12,115 nucleotides of DNA. It comes from Chrysochromulina tobinii (Eukaryota > Haptophyta > Prymnesiales > Chrysochromulinaceae). The position numbers and the translations under genes were made by a program. Where the stretch lies: the NCBI GenBank assembly GCA_001275005.1, contig JWZX01002311.1:1-12115 (forward strand), read 5' to 3'. Below, piece after piece: positions 6,960-12,115 of the stretch. Position 1 is the stretch's first letter. Each line of letters opens with the position of its first letter. The notes below the pieces were generated by a model. The model had not been told where the DNA came from. It ran no database searches and worked only from the letters and a program-made list of their open reading frames with translations.

Positions 6960-7946
6960 CGCCGCCGCTACTGCTGCTGCTGCTGCTGCCGTCTTTTGGG
7001 CGCGTGCCTCGTTGAGAGTCAGAGGGCGAGGCGGCGGGCTACTCGGAGTGTCGTTCTTGTCGCGCTGATCAGCGCTTGCGACGCCGACGAACAAACCACC
7101 GAGCAAACTACCGAGAAACCCACGGTCGCCTGTCTTCTGGTTGGCCCCGCTGCTGCCGCCACGGCCGCCGCCAGTCGTGGAGGCGATGCCCTCGGCCTTG
7201 GTCGCAGCGCCGCCAGTCGTGGAGGCGATGCCTTTGGCCTTGGTCGCAGCGACCCCGGCGACCGAAGATGCAGACGAGGTAGAGTTCACGACCGTCTTGC
7301 GCGCGCCGCTGTCTGTAAAGGCGCGCCGGCGTCGGCGCTCGCCCAGGACACCGATCACGATTCCGGCGAGCAAGCCGAGAAGCAACGTACTGAGCATGGA
7401 CGAGGGCTCCACGTAGCAACTCAACAGCGGAACGGAGCTTGCTCGCGCCGTTGTCGACGGCAGCATCGAGAGCGAAGGGCCAGGCGGGTCGCCGTTGACC
7501 TCGGTGCTCGCCACTCGGCTCGCTGCGCCAACGAGTGCTGCGGCTGGCTGGCCACCCTCCGCTGCGCCGGTCTCGCCCCCCCTTGTACTGCTGGGCACGT
7601 CGACAACGATCACATCCATTGGTGGCTCCGGCTGCGGCTTCTGCTGCCGCGGCCTCTGCTGCTGCTGCTGCTTGGCAGCCGGCTCTCTCTCAGCTGGAGC
7701 AGCTTTCGGGCGCAGAGGCTCAGCATCCTTGATGGCGACGTCATCCTCTGGCAGTCCTACAGCTTCCTTGCTTGGTATCTTGAAATAGTCGTCTGTTAAG
7801 GGCACGTCCTTATCCGTCCGCGTGGGAGGCATCTTTACAACAATCTCATCCTCGGGAGGCTCCTCGTCGTTTGGAACGGATGCGGGCTTTCGCGTCGGCA
7901 ACTCGTCGTCCTTCCGCACCACCCCTGTCGCCATGTCGTACGCCAT
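6348..7946 (-). CDS. Unrecognised repeat-rich protein with one membrane segment
   Basis: I do not recognise this 532-residue product. In order it shows an acidic, proline-rich N-terminus with spaced short motifs (DDELPTRKP, VPLTDDYFKIP, VGLPEDDVAIKDAEP), a glutamine run (93-97), a likely transmembrane helix MLSTLLLGLLAGIVIGVLG (184-202) followed at once by RRRRR, a 14-residue tandem repeat (about 232-260), a second weakly hydrophobic stretch GFLGSLLGGLFVGVA (277-291), a long alanine run (320-338), a block GTPACGGGLVRLSDQDLGML, and a C-terminal Glu/Arg/Ala coiled coil (about 478-532). The positive cluster after the helix suggests a single-pass membrane protein with its C-terminal part in the cytosol. 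The start at 7946 is the first ATG in frame; the frame is open to about 8129 without another ATG, so an upstream exon is possible. It ends 26 bases before the longest start of the centriolin-like gene. Confidence 0.7.
6891..6932 (-). repeat. Copy A of a dispersed inverted repeat (coding copy)
   Basis: Read on the minus strand this segment matches 8327-8362 on the plus strand at 35 of 36 aligned bases, apart from a 6-base insertion (6915-6920). It encodes GEGTPACGGGLVRL in the membrane-protein gene. The insertion is two whole codons (Pro-Ala) and the one mismatch is synonymous in this frame. Confidence 0.8.
6931..6990. repeat. Trinucleotide repeat encoding a polyalanine run
   Basis: GGC repeats (about 6933-6959) pass into GCC repeats and then CTG repeats (6971-6988). 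On the minus strand these all read as alanine codons (GCC, GCG, GCA), broken by one valine, so the run is kept in frame in spite of the change in repeat unit. Such tracts are prone to length change and to assembly error. Confidence 0.9.
7167..7250. repeat. Tandem repeat, two copies of 42 bases, in the membrane-protein gene
   Basis: Two adjacent near-identical 42-base copies (CCAGTCGTGG begins at 7171 and again at 7213) differ at only a few bases and encode ATKAKGIASTTGG followed by ATKAEGIASTTGG on the minus strand. The period is a multiple of three, so the frame is preserved. It lies just after the predicted transmembrane helix. Confidence 0.88.
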
Positions 7947-8364
7947 CCATGTCGCTGCGCCAGTCTCGTGGTGACGTGGCCCGGCCGCCCCATGCGTGAT
8001 CGCCTTTGGCAAAGGCGTCGCTTTGGAAAGTGCGCTCAATTTGGAAAGGCCAGGCTCGTTTTGGTATGGACATCTCGACCAAAAGCGAAGCGAGTCGATC
8101 GTCGAAAAAAACTTCACAAAAGTGTCTTAAGAGGTGCCCAGTACACGACTGGCACGACCTTTTCAACTGTGAGTTGGTGCCTTTTCGGGAACCGCGAGCT
8201 TCGGCTCACAGCCGTTTCACACAGAGCTGCCCAGTGCATGTAGCCCAGGCTGCAGAGTCGAAAAAAGGAAATCTTTGGGCTGTGCCCTGGCTTTCTTCGC
8301 TCGTCCGTGAATTCGACGGTGGCGGCGGCGAGGGCACGTGTGGCGGCGGCTTGGTTCGCTTACG
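7947..8364. promoter_or_regulatory. Divergent promoter region between the membrane-protein and SPRY genes
   Basis: These 418 bases separate two outward-facing start codons and so must hold two promoters and leaders. I see no clear TATA box. The TTTGGAAAG motif occurs twice, at about 8023 and 8041. An A-run lies at 8105-8111, and copy B of the dispersed repeat lies at 8327-8362, directly ahead of the SPRY start. Open frames across the region look non-coding by composition, except that copy B resembles a coding fragment. Confidence 0.5.
8327..8362 (+). repeat. Copy B of a dispersed inverted repeat (in SPRY gene leader)
   Basis: This 36-base stretch ends two bases before the SPRY start codon at 8365 and repeats part of the upstream gene in inverted orientation. 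In the frame set by the match it reads GEGTCGGGLVRL, lacking the Pro-Ala of copy A; that frame is not the SPRY frame. It is therefore probably leader sequence derived from, or shared with, a coding segment. Confidence 0.75.
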
Positions 8365-8901
8365 ATGTCGGGGTGGACGCGCTTCGGCAAGACCTGCCAA
8401 GCGGAGGGGCTGAAGCTCACCAAGACGAGCGGTGGCAACTACCCTCGTCACGCTACCTTCGGCGAGGTGATGACTTCCGGTGTTCACGAATGGGAGGTGC
8501 ACTTCACCTCTGCTGCTAGTGCCAACGGCAACAGGTGCATGTACATCGGCGTCTCACCTGAAGGCCTCGACGTTGAAAAGGGTGGCCACTACAAGGCCGG
8601 CGCGTTCTATATTCGCACTGACGACGCTACCCTCCATGGTGCAGGACTTGAGGATGGTGAGCAGACACGTGTGGGCTACAACGCCATCGGAGCTGTCGTG
8701 GAGCGTGTCTTTCAGGCTGGAGACCGAATCGGAGTGAAGCTTAATTTGGACGACGGCTCGCTCCAATACTCCAAGAACGGCGAGCCAACCGGCTGGGGAT
8801 TCCTAGCCGGCACGATCAAAGGGCCGGTGGTGGGTGCGGTCGAGATGCTGTGCATCGGCCAGGCGTTGACGCTGCTGCCCAAGGCGACCGTACTGGCGTG
8901 A
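8365..8901 (+). CDS. Stand-alone SPRY (B30.2-type) domain protein
   Basis: A 178-residue protein consisting of almost nothing but one SPRY domain, a beta-sandwich that binds short peptides on partner proteins. Visible family blocks are the opening W4 and GLKLTK (15-20), SGVHEWEVHF (38-47), MYIGV (59-63), GAFYIRTDDATLHGAG (79-94), the strongly conserved GDRIGVKLNLDDGSLQYSKN (119-138) with G139 next, and a closing GPVVGAVEML (153-162). The ATG at 8365 is chosen because a full domain begins directly after it; the frame is open slightly further upstream but without another ATG. No RING, ankyrin or membrane segment accompanies the domain, so the partner and pathway cannot be inferred. It is transcribed away from the membrane-protein gene and towards the large gene at 9462. 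No intron is needed. Confidence 0.85.
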   Translation: MSGWTRFGKTCQAEGLKLTKTSGGNYPRHATFGEVMTSGVHEWEVHFTSAASANGNRCMYIGVSPEGLDVEKGGHYKAGAFYIRTDDATLHGAGLEDGEQTRVGYNAIGAVVERVFQAGDRIGVKLNLDDGSLQYSKNGEPTGWGFLAGTIKGPVVGAVEMLCIGQALTLLPKATVLA

Positions 8902-9133
8902 CCGACGTTTTGAGTCATCCTATCCTTGACGCCATGCGACTACGTGTGCGCGGGGAACCTTGCTTCTGTGCAACGACACCGAAGGAACAGCGTTGTTCTA
9001 AGCGAGTGGTGCATCGCATATGATGGTTGAACCAGTTGCGTGTGGAATGTTCAATGCATCGCGTCGTATTGATTCGATCGACCAGGGACTGTCCCGGGGC
9101 GATCACTTCGCACGGTGCAGCTGGAGCACGTGA

Positions 9134-9182
9134 TGTAGCACGTGTCTCGTTTCACGTTTGGCTTTTTGTAGCACGTTCTCGT
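9134..9182. repeat. Direct repeat with CACGT core
   Basis: TGTAGCACGTGTCTCGT at 9134-9150 recurs at 9167-9182 with one base missing. The start-to-start spacing is 33 bases. A further TTCACGTTT lies between the copies and another CACGTG at 9127. Function unknown. Confidence 0.65.
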
Positions 9183-9223
9183 GTAGATGTCTTGTAGGCA
9201 TGTCGATTGACGTCAGGGCTCGT

Positions 9224-9247
9224 TTAGCAATCTTGTTAGCAATCTTG
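9224..9247. repeat. Perfect 12-base tandem duplication
   Basis: TTAGCAATCTTG occurs twice in immediate succession (9224-9235 and 9236-9247). It lies in non-coding sequence between convergent genes, and looks like a simple recent duplication. Confidence 0.85.
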
Positions 9248-9392
9248 TGTTGTTACATTTTAGAAGCGCGCGATCCGACCTGTTTACGGAATACGCTCGG
9301 CGCCTTCTACGCGGCAATTCAGTTCGTCTACGTACAACGTTACACTATTTGTTCAGAACCGTACGGACCGCACTATCTCTAATGCGTAAAGC

Positions 9393-9428
9393 GCCGTGTC
9401 ACTTCACGGCTTCACATGGCTCATGTGA
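9393..9428. terminator. Two adjacent perfect stem-loops between convergent 3' ends
   Basis: Stem-loop 1 pairs GCCGTG (9393-9398) with CACGGC (9405-9410) around a 6-base loop. Stem-loop 2 pairs TCACATG (9412-9418) with CATGTGA (9422-9428) around a 3-base loop. They lie 34-69 bases past the stop of the large minus-strand gene, so they would sit in its 3' UTR. A role in 3'-end formation or RNA stability is an inference; no T-run follows, so a bacterial-type terminator is not implied. Confidence 0.4.
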
Positions 9429-9461
9429 GTTGTGTGTGATGTGTGACGGTCCACCATACGT

Positions 9462-12115
9462 CTACTGCTCGTCTTCGTATTCGGCGAGCTTCTCGGCGGC
9501 CGCAAGTTCCACGGCCCTCTTTCGATCTCGCACGCGCTGCCTCTGCACCACGAGATCGAGATCGAGCTCGGGGATTCCGAGGATCTGAGGAGGCTTCGCG
9601 AGCCGCTTGAGCCGCTCAGGGCCCGTCGGCCGCCCGTCGGCCAGCTTCATCTCGAGCCCGCCCTCGCCGAAGGCGTGTGGCGCGGCCTGCGAGGCTTGGC
9701 TGGCCTGCGAGGCCTGCGAGGCCTGGGTGACCTGCTGGCATGCCGCCCGTTTCGCTTCCTCGCGGCGCTTCTGCGCATCCTCTTCGGCCTGGATCTGCTT
9801 CCTCTCCTCCTCGAGTCTACGCCTCTCCTCCTCAGCGCGCTGCTGAGTGGCCTCGAGCTCTTCGCGGCGCCGCTTTGCCTCTTCCTCGGCTTGGAGGGTC
9901 GCCCGCGTCGCCTTTTCACGCCGCAAGCTGCTCATCTGCTGCATCAACTCGGCGGCTTTGATACGACGCCTCTGTACGTCGGTCAACATCGTCGACTCAT
10001 GGGACAAGGCGCGCTCGCGCAGCTCCTCAAGCCTCTTCTGCTGCGCCTTCGCCGCCGCGCCCTTGAACTTCTTGCTAAGGGCCTTCTTGAGCTCTCTCAT
10101 CTCATTCGACTGCACCCCGAGGACTTTAATGAAGAGGCCGAGCGAGCGGCACGTAAATTGTTCCCTTGTCGTCGTCAGGTTTAGCGCCTGGTTAGCGAGC
10201 CACGCGGACACCACCGGCACGTTCATCGGCTGCAGGCCGTCGTGGAGCGGTGGCGCACTCAGCGCGAGAGATTTCCAAAAGGTGGCCACTATCGGCGGCA
10301 GCCCCGTGATCGACTCGGTGACAGTTAACTCCAACAGGGGTCGCAGGCAGTCGTCGGGGTACGCAAGGCAGAAGCCGGCGGCCGTTAGCTCTTGCTGGCG
10401 GGTGCGCGAGAGCTGCGAGGGCGAGCCGCGTGGCTCGAGCAGAGCCATCCGCTGCGCCCACGGCAGCAGCATCTCGAACACAAAGATGCGCGTCTCTTGG
10501 GTCATCAAGCCGAGCATCACGTTGCCCATCTCGCAGAGAACGGCTCCGCTCGAGGGGAATAGGCTGCGCGCGAGCTTCTTCGAGAGGGCGAGCGCAAGCT
10601 GATGCACATCGGCCGCAGAGCGCATGTGCCCGCTGGTGTGGCCCAGGCGTGCCATCACCACGTCCACCACTTTCGCGCCCGCGGTGATGAGTCTTGACAG
10701 ATCGACGCCGACTGAATCGTCTTCGGCTGCAGGCGTCGACGCGTCGCCCGGGTCGAAGATCTTTTGTACTTCTCGTCGGTACGTCGCCTGCCCGATGCCG
10801 CCGCCGCGCCGGAGCGCCGAGCGTCCTGGCATCTGTCGCCCTAACGTCTCTGTCGTCATCGCGTCCGGCGGCGGAGAGGATGAGCGGCGAGCAGGGGGGC
10901 TTGGAGGCGGTGACGCGAACGAGGGCGGCGGGCGCGTGCCGGACGCGCCGTCCTGAGCAAGCACACCCGCGCCACCCAGCACGCCGCCGCTGCCACCGCC
11001 GCCGCCGCCGAAGCGGCCGCCGATAAAGCTGCCCGCCGCTAGATCGCCGCTAAAGCAGCCGCTGCTAGAGCTGCCCGCGTCTGCGGCTGCATTGCACCAC
11101 GCCGCGGCGGAGGCGCGAGGATCCTCTTCCTCGAAACCAGAGAAACTTCGGGAAGTCTCACTCATCATGCTCATGCCATCGCTCTCGCCGTCGTCTACCG
11201 TGCCAGCGGTTTGCCAAAAGAGATGGAGGCCCACGACGTCAGCCGCGAGCACGCTGCTCGCGGCCTCAAGTGATGGGCCCTCGTGAACTGAGATTGCAGT
11301 CACAAAGGCAGCCGCGCCGGCGTCCCCGGCTTCATCGTCCTCGCCTCCAAGGACTCCGCGGCTCGAGCCGAGATGATCCAACACGCTATAGAGTGCGGCG
11401 ACGGCTTCCGTGCGAAAGACGGCCTCGGGGTGGAGAACATAGAGCAGCAGCCATACGACCACGGTTGCCACGTTGCGATGGTGGCCCACGACGAACGGAT
11501 CGAGATCGACGTCGGCGGGGCCATGGAGGTTGTTCTTGATGCCCTTTTCGGTGTCTTTCAAGATCTTGTGGAGCAACGCACGCTTCATATCGAGTTCGAT
11601 TTGTGTGGCGGCCTTGGCCGTTAAACGTATGAAGCGGAGGGCGATGCACGTCTCCGGCCGTTCCGCGTCGGTGGGCATGAAGATGGCCGCCTGGTAAACG
11701 GCCGCGAGCTCAGGGGTCTTCGCGCAGCAGTAGACGCAGTAGATGGGCAGCAGCACGTCGAAGTGGAACGCGAGCAGCGGACGGAGAAGCATAAACGAGT
11801 CCCGCTGCTCGCTTTCTGCCGCCCACGCGAGTTCGATCTCAAGCTCCGCCTGCGTGAGGGTGGGTGGGGGGACTCAAAGGGTGAGTTTAGGGGGGGGGGG
11901 ACGGGAGCTGGCAGGGGGGTAGCGGGGAGGGGGGTTAGATCTGAAGATACACCTGAGTGAGCCCGCCCTCGCCCAGAGGCAGCAAGGGGCCGATCGAGAG
12001 CATCTGTTGAGAAGCGGGAGGGCGCCGTGGTGAGCACTCGCATGCACGCCGAGCACAGTGAACGCGTCGAACAGGTACCTGTGAGACGGCCCAGTGCGTG
12101 TACCGGCATCGACGG
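9462..12115 (-). CDS. Large helical-repeat and coiled-coil protein, possibly Furry/TAO3/MOR2-like (5' part missing)
   Basis: The main exon runs from 11849 to the stop at 9462, about 795 residues. An acceptor at 11851-11850 joins it to an upstream exon ending at 11953; a further exon may lie at 12079-12115. From the ATG at 11792, the first 150 residues are helical and hydrophobic (FHFDVLLPIYCVYC, ATVVVWLLLYVLHPEAVFRT). A Gly/Ser/Pro-rich disordered part spans about 170-340. A segment at about 396-454 (ALSKKLARSLFPSSG, then VFEMLLPWAQRMALL) resembles the LSxKLxxxxxP...LLPWxxNIEL pattern I recall from Furry-family middle domains, and FWKSLALSAPP follows as their W-containing helix would. Furry proteins are NDR-kinase scaffolds in cell morphogenesis. 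The last 200 residues are an Arg/Glu/Ala coiled coil with a QAS repeat, not typical of Furry. The coding call is firm; the family name is tentative. Confidence 0.7.
9690..9727. repeat. Nine-base repeat encoding Gln-Ala-Ser units
   Basis: On the minus strand this stretch encodes QASQASQASQASQAA from near-identical 9-base units between the charged coiled coil and the C-terminal tail. It is in frame, and looks like a flexible linker made by repeat slippage. Confidence 0.75.
11850..11952 (-). other. Intron in the large 3' gene
   Basis: A 103-base GT-AG intron on the minus strand, donor GTGTAT at 11952-11947 and acceptor CAG at 11852-11850, with an extreme C-rich tract before the acceptor (G-runs near 11889-11936 on the plus strand). 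In-frame stop TGA at 11876-11874 confirms that the stretch is not read through. Splicing joins GLTQ to AELEIELAWAAESEQRDSF without a frame break. Confidence 0.7.
12004..12078 (-). other. Possible second intron in the large 3' gene
   Basis: A 75-base GT-AG candidate, donor GTACCT at 12078-12073 and acceptor CAG at 12006-12004 after a CT-rich tract. It gives a 51-base exon (12003-11953) reading MLSIGPLLPLGEGGLTQ in the frame of the main exon. However, the same 75 bases also have a coding-like frame (YLFDAFTVLGVHASAHHG), so this may instead be exon. Confidence 0.4.

Larger units (their letters stand above)
8902..9461. other. Non-coding gap between convergent genes, with repeats and hairpins
   Basis: These 560 bases hold the 3' ends of the SPRY gene and of the large minus-strand gene. 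They are less GC-rich than the flanking genes and show no supported coding sequence. They contain CACGTG at 9127-9132 and 9139-9144, a near-exact direct repeat TGTAGCACGT(G)TCTCGT at 9134-9150 and 9167-9182, a 12-base tandem repeat at 9224-9247, and two adjacent stem-loops at 9393-9428. Confidence 0.5.

Noticed and set aside
7947-8117. Start of the membrane-protein gene at a GTG codon at 8117
   Set aside because: GTG initiation is not expected in a eukaryotic nuclear gene. The first in-frame ATG is at 7946, though an upstream exon cannot be excluded.
8006-8413. 135-residue plus-strand frame in the promoter region before the SPRY gene
   Set aside because: It has no family pattern and overlaps the SPRY start in another frame; only the short GEGTCGGGLVRL part is of interest, and it is reported as a repeat.
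9158-9588. Short plus-strand frames in and beyond the 8902-9461 gap
   Set aside because: They are short, have no recognisable domain, and run into the antisense of the large minus-strand gene.
1-12115. tRNA, rRNA, spliceosomal RNA, CRISPR array, insertion sequence or prophage
   Set aside because: I looked for a B-box-like GTTCGANTC, conserved snRNA starts, regularly spaced repeats and transposase or integrase motifs on both strands and found none that held up.

Overview
The window looks like nuclear DNA from a GC-rich, gene-dense, unicellular flagellated eukaryote. The evidence is short GT-AG introns that restore recognisable reading frames, eukaryote-only protein families (RAD23 ubiquitin-like domain, SLC35A nucleotide-sugar transporter, centriolin-type LRR/coiled-coil, SPRY), and start codons that make sense only as ATG. 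A haptophyte-like or similar compact alga is my best guess, inferred from composition, intron size and gene content only. I see no plasmid, phage, transposase, rRNA, tRNA or CRISPR signature.

Layout: (1) 1-328, minus strand: the first exon, an intron and the start of exon 2 of a RAD23-like gene that runs off the left edge. (2) 329-641: a divergent promoter region shared with (3) 642-1859, plus strand: a SLC35A-type Golgi nucleotide-sugar transporter. (4) 1860-2586: a non-coding gap between convergent genes. (5) 2587-3588, minus: a GT32-type glycosyltransferase with a DXD motif. (6) 3820-6321, minus: a centriolin-like LRR plus coiled-coil protein. (7) 6348-7946, minus: an unrecognised repeat-rich protein with one membrane segment, ending only 26 bases upstream of the longest start of gene 6. 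(8) 7947-8364: a second divergent promoter region. (9) 8365-8901, plus: a protein that is one SPRY domain. (10) 8902-9461: a convergent gap holding direct repeats and two adjacent perfect hairpins. (11) 9462 to the right edge, minus: the 3' part of a large helical-repeat/coiled-coil protein with a tentative resemblance to the middle region of Furry/TAO3/MOR2 proteins, with one well supported and one less certain intron.

Functionally, the transporter and the glycosyltransferase both fit secretory-pathway glycosylation, the centriolin-like protein fits a centriole or basal body, and the possible Furry-like protein would fit cell morphogenesis. There is no sign of an operon; neighbouring genes appear unrelated apart from these themes. 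The most unusual items are a 36-base match shared between gene 7's coding sequence and the 5' leader of the SPRY gene (differing by one synonymous change and one in-frame 6-base gap), a glycosyltransferase without any visible membrane anchor, and a centriolin-like protein much shorter than the animal one.
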